A DNA stretch of 64,000 nucleotides from Allostella sp. ATCC 35155. GTDB taxonomy: Bacteria; Pseudomonadota; Alphaproteobacteria; ATCC43930; Allostellaceae. This document shows, one piece after another, positions 53,178 to 62,137 of this stretch. Under the pieces are notes generated by a model. The model saw only the letters and a list, made by a program, of their open reading frames with translations, had not been told where the DNA came from and ran no database searches. The stretch spans positions 4,336,001 through 4,400,000 of the forward strand of contig AP019701.1 in assembly GCA_006738865.1 (NCBI GenBank). Reading direction: 5' to 3'. The translations under genes were made by a program, and so were the position numbers. Every line of letters begins with the position of its first letter. The first letter of the stretch is position 1.

Positions 53178-55043
53178 ATGGCGAAGGATGTCCCGGCCGA
53201 GGCGGCGCCGCGGCTGTTGCAGGGCTGGCGGTTGCACGGCGCCAACTGGATGGCGCCGCGGTCGGTGTTCGCAGTGCGCGTCGGCGGGCGCTATGCACCG
53301 TCGGACTGGCCGGCGGTCCGCGATCTCATGGCCCGCATCCTGCCGCCCGGCCTCGAGCCCGGCCAGCTCGACGCCACCCCCGAAACGCTGGCCGGGGCCG
53401 TCGAAGCGCTGGCCGGCCTGATGCTGGCATGGTGCGGGCACCCGGCCGAGCCGGTCGTACGGACCGAACTTGGCGCCACGGCCCCCGATCGCGCGATCGT
53501 CGCGCTGGGCAACCCCGAGATGACGTCGGCGGCGTGCGTGTTTGCGGTGCGGGTGCTGGCGCGTGCCGTCGGCATGCCGCCGGCCGACACGGCATGGATC
53601 GAGCAGGCGACGGAGACCCTGCTGCGGGCCAGGGCCGATGGCGACCTGTGGCTGAAATCCTCGCGCAAGTTCATCGCCCGCGCCGCCGAGGCGAGCGGCA
53701 TCCCCTGGCGCTCCCTCACGCCCGCGACCCATGTGCTGGTGCTGGGGGAGGGCCGATACAGCCGGCGCTACGACGCGACGGCCACCTGGCGAACATCGAT
53801 CCTGGCCTGCTCGGTCGCGGGCAACAAGCGCAGCGGCAACCTGACGCTGCGCCGGGCCGGCCTGCCGGCGCCGCTGCAGGTCCGTGTCGACAGCGCAGCC
53901 GACGTGGCGGCCGCGCTGCCGCGGCTCGGCCTGCCCCTGGTCTTGAAGCCGCTGGCCCTGCGCGAGATGCAGGGCATGCGGATCGTCTACCACGCCGACG
54001 ACATCGAGGCGGCCTTCGCCCACTCCGCCAGCCTCGAGCAGCCGGTCGTGGCCGAGACCTACATCCCCGGCAACGAGTACCGCGTCCTGGTTCTCGAGGG
54101 GGAGGTGATCGCCGCCTGCCTGCGGCTGCCGGTCACCGTCACCGGCGACGGGCGTTCCACGATCCTCGAATTGGTCGCGCGCGAGAATCTGGACCCCCGA
54201 CGCGGCGACATCACGCGGGGTTTCGGACTGGCCCCGATCCGGATCGAGGCGCTGGCCGAGCGCTATCTCGCGGAGTGCGGCCGTTCGCCGTCCGACGTCC
54301 CGGCAGCCGGAGAGGCGGTGCAGGTCCATCCCCTGCCCATGATGCGCTTCGGCGGGGGCGGGCGCGCGGACGTGACCCATCTCATCCATCCCGAAAACCG
54401 GGCCATGGCGGTGGCCGCCGTGGCGGCCTTCGATCTCGACATCGCCGGCATCGACCTGCGGATGCCGGACATCTCCCGCTCCTGGCGCGAGGTCGGGGCG
54501 GGCATCTGCGAAGTCAATCCGCAGCCCAATCTGGCGGTGCACTACGGATTTCCCTCGCCGGTCGACGTTGCCGGGATCGTCCTGGACCGCACCTACCCGC
54601 CGTCCGAGCGCGGACTGTTCCGGCATATCCTCCTGGTCGGCCAGGGCGACCTCGGCCCCCACGTCGCGGCGATCGCCGCAGCGATGCGCAGCCGGTTCGG
54701 CTGGCGCGTGGCGACGGCGACCCCGACCGGAATCGATCTCGACGGGTGGACCCCCGGTGAACGCGTCGCCAACCTGCCCGATGCCTACGGCCTCGTTGTC
54801 GAGGACCGCGAGATGGAGGCCGCCGTCTACGCCGCCGCGCCGGACGCGGTGGCGGCCGCCGGGATCGGGACGCGGCGCCTGGATCTCGCCATGGCCATGG
54901 TCGATCGTCCGACGGGGGTCTGGCGGGCCGTGGACGCGGCGGTCCGTGCGGCGGGCACCGGCCTCAGGCGCCTGCCCGACGACCCCGCCCAGAGCGCCCG
55001 CCGCGCGATCGCGATCCTCGAACGCCAGATCGCCGAACGCTGA
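53178..55043 (+). CDS. Cyanophycin-synthetase-like ATP-grasp ligase with stunted Mur-ligase tail (copy 1)
   Basis: A 621-residue protein built like cyanophycin synthetase CphA up to a point. The N domain shows GANWMAPRSV and a helical LLxW-type region; the ATP-grasp domain has Lys257 in LVLKPLAL, AETYIPGNEYRVLVL, VTVTGDGRSTILELVARENLDPRRGD, DLDIAGIDLRMPDIS and the metal residues of ICEVNPQPN (Glu445, Asn447). From about residue 483 a Mur-ligase-like start follows (HILLVGQGDLGP, then RVATATPTGIDLDG) but the ATP loop GTNGKT is gone and it ends after about 110 residues. It should form an amide bond using ATP. Copy 2 lies at 62138. Confidence 0.8.
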   Translation: MAKDVPAEAAPRLLQGWRLHGANWMAPRSVFAVRVGGRYAPSDWPAVRDLMARILPPGLEPGQLDATPETLAGAVEALAGLMLAWCGHPAEPVVRTELGATAPDRAIVALGNPEMTSAACVFAVRVLARAVGMPPADTAWIEQATETLLRARADGDLWLKSSRKFIARAAEASGIPWRSLTPATHVLVLGEGRYSRRYDATATWRTSILACSVAGNKRSGNLTLRRAGLPAPLQVRVDSAADVAAALPRLGLPLVLKPLALREMQGMRIVYHADDIEAAFAHSASLEQPVVAETYIPGNEYRVLVLEGEVIAACLRLPVTVTGDGRSTILELVARENLDPRRGDITRGFGLAPIRIEALAERYLAECGRSPSDVPAAGEAVQVHPLPMMRFGGGGRADVTHLIHPENRAMAVAAVAAFDLDIAGIDLRMPDISRSWREVGAGICEVNPQPNLAVHYGFPSPVDVAGIVLDRTYPPSERGLFRHILLVGQGDLGPHVAAIAAAMRSRFGWRVATATPTGIDLDGWTPGERVANLPDAYGLVVEDREMEAAVYAAAPDAVAAAGIGTRRLDLAMAMVDRPTGVWRAVDAAVRAAGTGLRRLPDDPAQSARRAIAILERQIAER

Positions 55044-55168
55044 TCGGCCACGCGATCCGGCTGGGCAAGCGTCCGGCGAATTGTTACAGGTTCGAGACGA
55101 TCGCGGAACGCCGTGGCCGATGGCGCCATGCCGGCGAAGCGGTCGAGCCTGACGGGGGATACGCTTCG

Positions 55169-56197
55169 ATGATCGCAACTCGCCTGGGCCTGCTGGGCCT
55201 GCCGTTGCTGGCGTTGGCGGCGCCGGCAGTCGCGCAAGGCCAGCTCAATCTCTACTGCTCGGTGCAGGTCGAATGGTGCCAGGCCATCGCGACCAACTTC
55301 GAGAAGGAGACCGGCGTCAAGGTCGCGATGACGCAGAAGGGATCGGGCGAGACCTTCGCGCAGATCCGCGCGGAGGCGCAGAACCCGAAGGCCGACGTCT
55401 GGTTCGGCGGCACCGGCGACCCGCACATGGCAGCGGCCGAGGAGAAGCTGACGGCCGTCTACGAGAGCCCCAACCTGAAGGAACTCCATCCCTGGGCCCA
55501 GAAGCAGTGGTCCCAGTCCGGCAAGCGGTCGGTCGGGGTCTATGCCGGCGCCCTCGGCTTCGGCTTCAACCGCGAACTCCTGGCGAAGAAGGGGCAGCCC
55601 GCCCCGGCCTGCTGGGCCGATCTCGTGAAGCCCGGGCTCAAGGGCGAGGTCCAGATGGCGAACCCCAATTCGTCCGGGACCGCCTACGTCATGATCGCGA
55701 CCATCGTGCAGCTGATGGGCGAGGACCCAGCCTTCTCGTACATGAAGGCGCTGCACCCCAACGTCAACGCCTACACGCGCTCCGGCACCGCGCCGATCAA
55801 GGCGGTTGCCCGCGGCGAGACCGCCGTCTCCATCAGCTTCGTCCATGACGCCGTGGTCGAGGCGAATGCCGGGTTCCCGGCCGAATATGCGATGCCGTGC
55901 GAGGGCACCGGCTTCGAGATCGGCTCGATGTCGATCATCGGCGGCGCGCGCAACATGGCCAACGCCCGGAAGTTCTACGACTGGGCCCTGACGACGCCGG
56001 CGCAGCGCCTCGGCTACGATGCGGGCAAGCAGCTGCAGACCCCGGCCAACCGGGCGGCGCCGCTGCCGCCCAAGGCGCCGGACCTCGGCCGGATGAAGCT
56101 CATCGAGTACGACTTCGCCAAGTACGGCCGCGCCGCCGAGCGCCGACGCCTGATCGAGCGCTGGGACCGCGAGGTCGGCAGCCTGCCGCGCGGCTGA
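55169..56197 (+). CDS. ABC transporter substrate-binding protein, FbpA/AfuA-like (copy 1)
   Basis: A 342-residue periplasmic protein: signal peptide (GLPLLALAAPAVAQG), then QLNLYCSVQVEWCQAIATNFEKETGVKV, the opening of the iron/spermidine/phospho-sugar binding-protein group, and PACWADLVKPGLKGEVQMANP. The tandem Tyr-Tyr pair that ferric-binding FbpA uses is not evident at the expected place (SISFVHDAV), so bare iron is doubtful. A ligand such as a phosphorylated or amine compound is equally possible. It is coupled by a TGATG overlap to a paralogue that follows. Confidence 0.87.
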   Translation: MIATRLGLLGLPLLALAAPAVAQGQLNLYCSVQVEWCQAIATNFEKETGVKVAMTQKGSGETFAQIRAEAQNPKADVWFGGTGDPHMAAAEEKLTAVYESPNLKELHPWAQKQWSQSGKRSVGVYAGALGFGFNRELLAKKGQPAPACWADLVKPGLKGEVQMANPNSSGTAYVMIATIVQLMGEDPAFSYMKALHPNVNAYTRSGTAPIKAVARGETAVSISFVHDAVVEANAGFPAEYAMPCEGTGFEIGSMSIIGGARNMANARKFYDWALTTPAQRLGYDAGKQLQTPANRAAPLPPKAPDLGRMKLIEYDFAKYGRAAERRRLIERWDREVGSLPRG

Positions 56198-57222
56198 TGC
56201 GCACGCTCACCGCGGCCGCCGCCGGTCTCGCGCTGCTCGCGGCCGCCGCCTCGCCGGCGGCCGCGCGCGGCCAGCTCAACCTCTACTGCTCCGGCCCCGT
56301 CGAATGGTGCCAGGAGATGGCCACGGGCTTCCGGGCGGCCGCCGGCGTCGAAGTGGCGATGACGCAGAAGAGCACCGGCGAGGTGCTGGCGCAGATGCGC
56401 GCGGAAGCGGCCAACCCGCGCGGCGACGTCTGGTGGACCGGCCAGGCCGACGCCCATCTGGTCGCCGCCGAACTGGGCCTGACCGACACCTATCGGCCGG
56501 CCGCCTTCGACGATCTGGAGCCCTGGGCGCAGGATCTGTGGACGGCATCGGGTGGCCGCGCCGTCGGCATGGCAGGGCTGGTCGTCGGCATCGGCTACAA
56601 CACCGAGTTGCTGGCCAAGCGCAGGCTGCCGGCGCCCGCCTGCTGGGCCGACCTCGTCAAGCCCGCCTATCGCGGCGAGATCCAGATGTCGAACCCGCAC
56701 TCCTCGGGCACGGCCTACACCATCCTCAGCATCCTCGTGCAGCTCCAGGGCGAGGAGCCGGCGTTCCGCTTCCTGCGCGAGATGCATGCGAACGTGAACA
56801 GCTATCCACGCTCCGGCATCGCCCCGACCCGGGCGGTCGCCCGCGGCGAGACGGCCGTCTCGCTCGGCTTCGTCCAGGGCTTCGCCGCCGAGGCCCGGGC
56901 CGGCTTTCCCGTCGCCGGCACCGCCCCCTGCGAGGGAACGACGCTTGCGCTCGACGCCATGTCGATCGTCAAGGGCGCGCGCAACCGGGCGGAGGCGCGC
57001 CGCTTCTACGACTGGGCGCTGACTCCCGAGGCGCAGGCGCTGACGGCCAAGGCCGGCCACCTCCACCTCCCGGCCAACCGCAAGGCGCCGCCGCCCCCCG
57101 GCAGTCCCGATCTCTCCCGGGCGAAGCTGGTGAGCCAGGATCTGGCCCGCTTCGGGCGTTCGGCCGAGCGCAACCGGCTGCTCGCCCGCTGGGACGAGGA
57201 GATCGGGCGACTGCCGCGATGA
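56197..57222 (+). CDS. ABC transporter substrate-binding protein, FbpA/AfuA-like (copy 2)
   Basis: A 341-residue paralogue of the preceding protein. It has its own signal peptide (AAGLALLAAAASPAAARG) and the same skeleton: QLNLYCSGPVEWCQEMATGF, AMTQKSTGEVLAQMRAEAANPRGDVWW, PACWADLVKPAYRGEIQMSNPHSSGTAYT and SGIAPTRAVARGETAVSLGF. It differs in many ligand-site-facing positions, so the pair may cover two ligands or two states of one ligand. The start overlaps the previous stop by one base. Confidence 0.87.
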   Translation: MRTLTAAAAGLALLAAAASPAAARGQLNLYCSGPVEWCQEMATGFRAAAGVEVAMTQKSTGEVLAQMRAEAANPRGDVWWTGQADAHLVAAELGLTDTYRPAAFDDLEPWAQDLWTASGGRAVGMAGLVVGIGYNTELLAKRRLPAPACWADLVKPAYRGEIQMSNPHSSGTAYTILSILVQLQGEEPAFRFLREMHANVNSYPRSGIAPTRAVARGETAVSLGFVQGFAAEARAGFPVAGTAPCEGTTLALDAMSIVKGARNRAEARRFYDWALTPEAQALTAKAGHLHLPANRKAPPPPGSPDLSRAKLVSQDLARFGRSAERNRLLARWDEEIGRLPR

Positions 57223-57244
57223 CCGCTGCGGACGTGCCGCCGCG

Positions 57245-59461
57245 GTGAGACGCCCTCCGGTCGCCGTCTGGTGGTGGCTGGCGCTGGCGGGCGCCGTGCT
57301 GCTGCCATGGCACATGCAGCAGGACGGGCTCGGCGCAGGGTCGCTGTTCGCGCTCTTCCAGGACGATCCCGAGGCGGCGTCGGCCGCCGCCCAGGCCGTG
57401 CGGCATGGGCGGTTCTGGTTCTGGCCGGTGCTGGCCGCGCTGGCGCTGGGCGCCCTGCCCGCGCTGCTGCCGCGGCTCGGCCGCGAGCGGCGCGGCGCGC
57501 TCCTGATCGCGGTCGGCCTCGCCGGGCTCGCCGCGATCGCGGCCCAGGGCTTTGCCGTCGGCATTCGCGGCTGGACGGCGCCGTGGCTGGAGGCGCTGTT
57601 CGGGGAACTCGACGACCGGCAGTTCGGTATCGGCATCGGCGGCGCGGTTGCCGCCGTCGGTTTCCTCTTTCAGGCCAGCGACGGGCTGGCGCTGCGCGGC
57701 GCCTTCAAGGGCGACCGTTTCGCGGCCGGAGCGGTCGCGCTGCTCGCCGGCGCCATCCTGGTCTTCACGGCCTGGCCGATGGCGGTCATCCTGACACAGG
57801 CGTTCGGCACGACGCCCGAGGCCGGACCGCTGGCCGCCTTTGCCGACCGCGTCGCCGACCGCAAGGTCTGGGGGCTGGCCTGCCTCACCTCCTCCCGCTC
57901 CTGCGGCGTCGCCTGGAACACCCTGACGCTCGGCTTCTCGACCGCGACGGCGGCGACCGCGCTCGGCCTCGCCTTTGCCCTGATCGCGACACGCACGGAT
58001 TTCCGGGCGCGGCGGGCGATGCGCATGCTGACCGTGCTGCCGATCATCACGCCGCCCTTCGTCATCGGTCTCGGCCTCATCCTCATCTTCGGCCGCTCCG
58101 GCGTCGTCAACCAGCTCGTCGAGGGGCTGACCGGCGCCCAGTTAGGCCGCTGGATCTACGGCGCCCCCGGGGTCTGGCTCGCCCAGGTCTTCTCCTTCAC
58201 GCCGACCGCATTCCTCGTCCTGATCGGCGTGGTCGAGGGCATCTCGCCTGCGATGGAGGAAGCTTCCCATACGCTCCGCGCCAGCCCGATGCGCACCTTC
58301 CGCGCCGTCTCGCTGCCGCTGATGCGGCCCGGCCTCGCCAATGCCTGGCTCGTCGTCTTCGTCGAGAGCCTCGCCGACTTCGGCAATCCCATCGTCCTCG
58401 GCGGCTCGTTCGGCGTGCTCTCGACCGAGATCTTCTTCGCCGTCGTCGGCGCCCAGACCGACTTCGGCCGAGCGGCGATGCTGGCGCTCGTCCTGCTCAC
58501 CTTCGCGCTGGCCGCCTTCTTCCTGCAGCGGGCCGTCCTCGGCCGGCGCTCCTACGTCTCGCTCTCCGGCAAGGGCGATTCCGGCCTGCCGACGCCGCTG
58601 CCGCGGCCCGTCGCCGTCCTGGCGTTCCTCGTCGCGGTGCCGTGGGCGATCCTGACGGTCGTCGTCTACGGGATGGCCCTGGCGGGCGCCTTCGTCCGGG
58701 TCTGGGGGCGCGACTGGACACCGACCCTCGATCACTTCGTCCGCGCCTTCGCGATCACCACCGGCCCCGACGGCGGCATCATCCTCTCCGGGCTCGCCTG
58801 GAACTCGCTGGGCACCACCGTCACCCTGGCGGCCATCGCCGCACCGATCACCGCGGCCCTCGGCATGCTCGCCGCCTGGGTTCTCTCCCGGCAGCGCTTC
58901 GCGGGGCGCTTCGCGCTCGAGTTCGCCCTGATGCTGACCTTCGCCGTGCCGGGCACGGTCATCGGCGTCGCCTACATCCTGACCTACAACGTGCCGCCGC
59001 TGGAGATCACCGGGACGGGGATCATCCTCGTCGCCTGCTTCGTGTTCCGGAACATGCCGGTCGGCGTCCGCTCCGGCATGGCGGCGATGAGCCAGCTCGA
59101 CCGCAGCCTCGACGAGGCCTCGGCGACGCTCGGCGCCTCGACCTTCCGCACCCTGCGGCGGGTGGTCATGCCGCTCCTCAAGCCGGCAATCCTGACCGCG
59201 CTCGTCTATTCCTTCGTGCGCGCGATGACCACGGTCAGCGCCGTCATCTTCCTGGTCTCGGCGCGGCACGAGATGGCGACGGTCTTCATCATCAACCGGG
59301 TCATCAACGGCGACTACGGCGTCTCGATCGCCTACAGCGCCGCGCTCATCATGCTCATGGTGGCGGCGATCGGCCTGATCCAGCTTCTGGTCGGCCGACG
59401 CCGGCTGGGCCGCAGGCAGGCGGGCGGCCCGGGTGCCATTCCGGTGGGAGGACGCGCGTGA
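57245..59461 (+). CDS. Fused two-domain ABC permease (FbpB-type) with N-terminal membrane extension
   Basis: A 738-residue protein containing two six-helix permease halves, each with an EAA-type loop: EEASHTLRASPMRTFRAVSLPLMRPG and DEASATLGASTFRTLRRVVMPLLKPA. This matches the fused FbpB-type permeases. About 150 residues with four extra hydrophobic helices come before the first half, longer than usual. The GTG at 57245 is the predicted start. Its stop overlaps the ATPase start in a GTGA junction. It is the channel of the importer served by the two binding proteins before it. Confidence 0.88.
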   Translation: MRRPPVAVWWWLALAGAVLLPWHMQQDGLGAGSLFALFQDDPEAASAAAQAVRHGRFWFWPVLAALALGALPALLPRLGRERRGALLIAVGLAGLAAIAAQGFAVGIRGWTAPWLEALFGELDDRQFGIGIGGAVAAVGFLFQASDGLALRGAFKGDRFAAGAVALLAGAILVFTAWPMAVILTQAFGTTPEAGPLAAFADRVADRKVWGLACLTSSRSCGVAWNTLTLGFSTATAATALGLAFALIATRTDFRARRAMRMLTVLPIITPPFVIGLGLILIFGRSGVVNQLVEGLTGAQLGRWIYGAPGVWLAQVFSFTPTAFLVLIGVVEGISPAMEEASHTLRASPMRTFRAVSLPLMRPGLANAWLVVFVESLADFGNPIVLGGSFGVLSTEIFFAVVGAQTDFGRAAMLALVLLTFALAAFFLQRAVLGRRSYVSLSGKGDSGLPTPLPRPVAVLAFLVAVPWAILTVVVYGMALAGAFVRVWGRDWTPTLDHFVRAFAITTGPDGGIILSGLAWNSLGTTVTLAAIAAPITAALGMLAAWVLSRQRFAGRFALEFALMLTFAVPGTVIGVAYILTYNVPPLEITGTGIILVACFVFRNMPVGVRSGMAAMSQLDRSLDEASATLGASTFRTLRRVVMPLLKPAILTALVYSFVRAMTTVSAVIFLVSARHEMATVFIINRVINGDYGVSIAYSAALIMLMVAAIGLIQLLVGRRRLGRRQAGGPGAIPVGGRA

Positions 59462-60519
59462 CGGCAAGCAGGACCGGCGCCGAGGTGCGGCTGGAGGGCG
59501 TCGGCAAGCGCTACGGCAGGGTCGAGGCGGTCAAGCCGATCGACCTCGTCATCCAGGGCGGAACGCTGGTGACGCTGCTCGGGCCCTCGGGCTGCGGCAA
59601 GACCACGCTGCTGCGCATGATCGCGGGCCTCGAGACGCCGAGCGCGGGAACGATCCGGATCGGCGGGCGCGACGTGACGCGGCTGTCGGCCGGCGAACGG
59701 GACGTCAGCCTCGTCTTCCAGTCCTACGCCCTCTTCCCGCACATGAGCGTCGTCGAGAACGTCGCCTACGGCCTGGTGTCGTCGGGCATGGGTCGGCGCG
59801 CGGCGGGCGAGCGGGCCGAGGCGGCGCTCGGCTCGGTCGGGCTCGCGGGGCTCGGCCAACGCCTGCCGTCGGAACTTTCCGGCGGCCAGCAGCAGCGGGT
59901 CGCGGTCGCGCGCGCCCTCGTCCTCGAGCCCGCGGTGCTGCTGTTCGACGAGCCGCTCTCCAACCTCGATGCGCGCCTGCGCCGACGGATGCGCGACGAC
60001 ATCCGCGAGCTCCAGCAGCGGCTCGGCGTCACCGTCGTCTACGTCACCCACGACCAGAGCGAGGCGCTGGCCGTGTCCGACCGCATCGTCGTCATGCGCG
60101 ACGCCGAGATCGCCCAGGCCGGCACGCCGGCCGAACTCTACGAGGCGCCGGCGGACGTGTTCGTCGCCGGCTTCATGGGCGAGGCCAACATCCTGCCGGC
60201 GCGCGTGACCGCGCTCGACGGCGCCGCCGCCCGGGTCGAGATCGGGCCGCTGACCGCGACGCTGCCGCATCGCGGGTTCGCGGTCGGGGACGCGTCCCTC
60301 GCGGTGCGGCCCGAAGCGGTGCGGATCGGCCCGCCCGGTGCCGGCCTGCCGGGCACCGTCCGGCGTGCGGCCTACATGGGCGCGGTCATGGAATACACCT
60401 TCGACACGCCGGTGGGCGCCGTCTTCGCCGTCAGCCACGCCCTCGACCGGCCGCTCCGCGCGGGCGACCAGGCCGGCCTGACGCTGGCCGACCGCGGTGC
60501 GGTGCTGGTAGCATCCTGA
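59458..60519 (+). CDS. ABC transporter ATPase, FbpC/PotA-like
   Basis: A 353-residue ATPase: Walker A GPSGCGKTTLLRMIAGLE, Q-loop LVFQSYALFPHMSV, signature LSGGQQQR, Walker B LLFDEPLSNLD, His loop VTHDQSEAL, then a C-terminal TOBE-like regulatory domain (GEANILPARVTALDG, VRPEAVRIG). It drives the fused permease. The GTG at 59458 overlaps the permease stop. It is followed 23 bases later by a peptide-type binding-protein gene. Confidence 0.92.
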   Translation: MTASRTGAEVRLEGVGKRYGRVEAVKPIDLVIQGGTLVTLLGPSGCGKTTLLRMIAGLETPSAGTIRIGGRDVTRLSAGERDVSLVFQSYALFPHMSVVENVAYGLVSSGMGRRAAGERAEAALGSVGLAGLGQRLPSELSGGQQQRVAVARALVLEPAVLLFDEPLSNLDARLRRRMRDDIRELQQRLGVTVVYVTHDQSEALAVSDRIVVMRDAEIAQAGTPAELYEAPADVFVAGFMGEANILPARVTALDGAAARVEIGPLTATLPHRGFAVGDASLAVRPEAVRIGPPGAGLPGTVRRAAYMGAVMEYTFDTPVGAVFAVSHALDRPLRAGDQAGLTLADRGAVLVAS

Positions 60520-60542
60520 TCGACGCGTAGAAGACGGGGGCG

Positions 60543-62132
60543 GTGGTGAGAAGAGGGTTTCGGCGAGGAATCGCCGCGCTGGCGGGGCTGCTCGCCGTCG
60601 GACTGACGGCCGCCGGGCCGGCGGTCGCGCAGACGCTGCGGATCGGCGTCTCGGTCGAGCACAGCTCGCTCGATCCGCACTTCCATTCCACCGTGCCGAA
60701 CGCGCAGATCGCCCGCCACATCTTCGACCCGCTGGTCGCCCAGGATGCGGGCCAGCAGCTCGTTCCCGGCCTCGCCCTCTCCTGGGAGATGGTCGAGCCG
60801 ACGCGCTGGATCTTCCGCCTGCGGGCCAACGTGCGCTTCCATGACGGCCGCCCGTTCGAGGCGGAGGATGCCGTCGTCTCCCTGCGGCGCGCCGTCGCCG
60901 TGGAAGGCAGCCCCGGCGGCTACGGCACCTATCTCCGGGCCATTGCGTCGACGCGCGCGATCGACGCCACCACCCTGGAGATCCGCACGCACGGGCCGGC
61001 GCCGACCCTGCCCTGGGATCTCACGGCGGTCGCGATGGTGCAGAGGACTGCGATCGAGACCCGGACCGACGCGTTCAACACCGGTATGGCGGCGATCGGA
61101 ACGGGGCCGTTCCGCGTCGTCTCCTGGCGCAAGGGCGAGAGCCTGGAACTCGCGCGAAACAGCAGCTGGTGGGGCGGAGCGGTGCCGTGGGAGCGCGTCA
61201 CGATCCGCCCGATCGCGCGGGAGGCGGCCCGGGTCGCCGCCCTGCTCGCCGACGACGTCGACCTGATCGACGCCGTGCCGTCGACGGCGCTCACCGATCT
61301 CCGCCGCCGTCCGGAGATCCGGCTGGCGGAGCGGGTGACGAGCCGTGTCCTGTTCCTGGCCCTCGACAGCGTCCGCGAGACGAGCCCCTTCGTCAGCGAC
61401 GGAACCGGCAAGCCCCTCTCCGCCAACCCGCTGCGCGACCGCCGGGTGCGGCGGGCGATCTCGCTGGCGGTGGACCGGCCGGGGTTGGTCGACCGCATCA
61501 TGGAAGGGGCGGCGGTGCCCGCAGCCCAGTTGCTGCCCGCCAGCTATCCCGGAACCAGCCAGCGCCTCCAGCCGGATCGGCACGACCCGGCGGCGGCCCG
61601 CCGGCTGCTCGCCGAGGCGGGCTATCCGGACGGGTTCTCGGTCGTCCTGCACGGACCCAACGGACGCTATCTCAACGACGACCGCATCACCGTCGCCATC
61701 GCCGGCATGCTGCAGCGGATCGGCATCCGGGCCGAGGTCGCCAGCCTGCCCGGCAACATCTTCAAGTCGCGGGCGGCCAAGCGCGAGTTCAGCCTGTTCA
61801 TGGACGGCTGGTCGACGGAAACGGGCGATGCCGCGCTGGCGCTGCGCGGGCTGCTCGCCACGCCGGACCGGGCCGCCGGCTGGGGCGGCTACAACCGCTC
61901 GGGCTACTCGAATCCCGATTTCGATGCGGCGCTGCGCGCGGCGCTCCAGATCGCCGACGATGCGGAGCGCAGCCGTGCCCTGGGCCGGGCGATGGAGATC
62001 GCGATGGATGACGCGGGCATGCTGCCGCTCTATTTCCAGCAGGCGATCTGGGCATCCCGCCAGCGCGTCCGCTACGAGGCGCGCGCCGACGAGTTCACGC
62101 TGGCGATCGCCGCGACCCCGGCCGCGAACTGA
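60543..62132 (+). CDS. Peptide-type substrate-binding protein (SBP_bac_5) without matching permease
   Basis: A 529-residue periplasmic binding protein: basic start and signal peptide (GIAALAGLLAVGLTAAGPAVAQ), then WIFRLRANVRFHDGRPFEAEDAV, IGTGPFRVVSWRKGESLEL and the usual C-terminal lobe. Members bind peptides, nickel chelates or oligosaccharides and work with DppBC-type channels; none is encoded beside it, so it either uses the nearby FbpB-type system (unusual) or a distant one. GTG start at 60543; the paralogous ATP-grasp gene follows after five bases. Confidence 0.88.
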   Translation: MVRRGFRRGIAALAGLLAVGLTAAGPAVAQTLRIGVSVEHSSLDPHFHSTVPNAQIARHIFDPLVAQDAGQQLVPGLALSWEMVEPTRWIFRLRANVRFHDGRPFEAEDAVVSLRRAVAVEGSPGGYGTYLRAIASTRAIDATTLEIRTHGPAPTLPWDLTAVAMVQRTAIETRTDAFNTGMAAIGTGPFRVVSWRKGESLELARNSSWWGGAVPWERVTIRPIAREAARVAALLADDVDLIDAVPSTALTDLRRRPEIRLAERVTSRVLFLALDSVRETSPFVSDGTGKPLSANPLRDRRVRRAISLAVDRPGLVDRIMEGAAVPAAQLLPASYPGTSQRLQPDRHDPAAARRLLAEAGYPDGFSVVLHGPNGRYLNDDRITVAIAGMLQRIGIRAEVASLPGNIFKSRAAKREFSLFMDGWSTETGDAALALRGLLATPDRAAGWGGYNRSGYSNPDFDAALRAALQIADDAERSRALGRAMEIAMDDAGMLPLYFQQAIWASRQRVRYEARADEFTLAIAATPAAN

Positions 62133-62137
62133 CCGCC

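Noticed and set aside
55169-60519. Classical ferric-iron FbpABC importer
   Set aside because: Permease and ATPase are FbpBC-like, but the binding proteins lack a visible Tyr-Tyr iron pair, so I describe the ligand as unknown.
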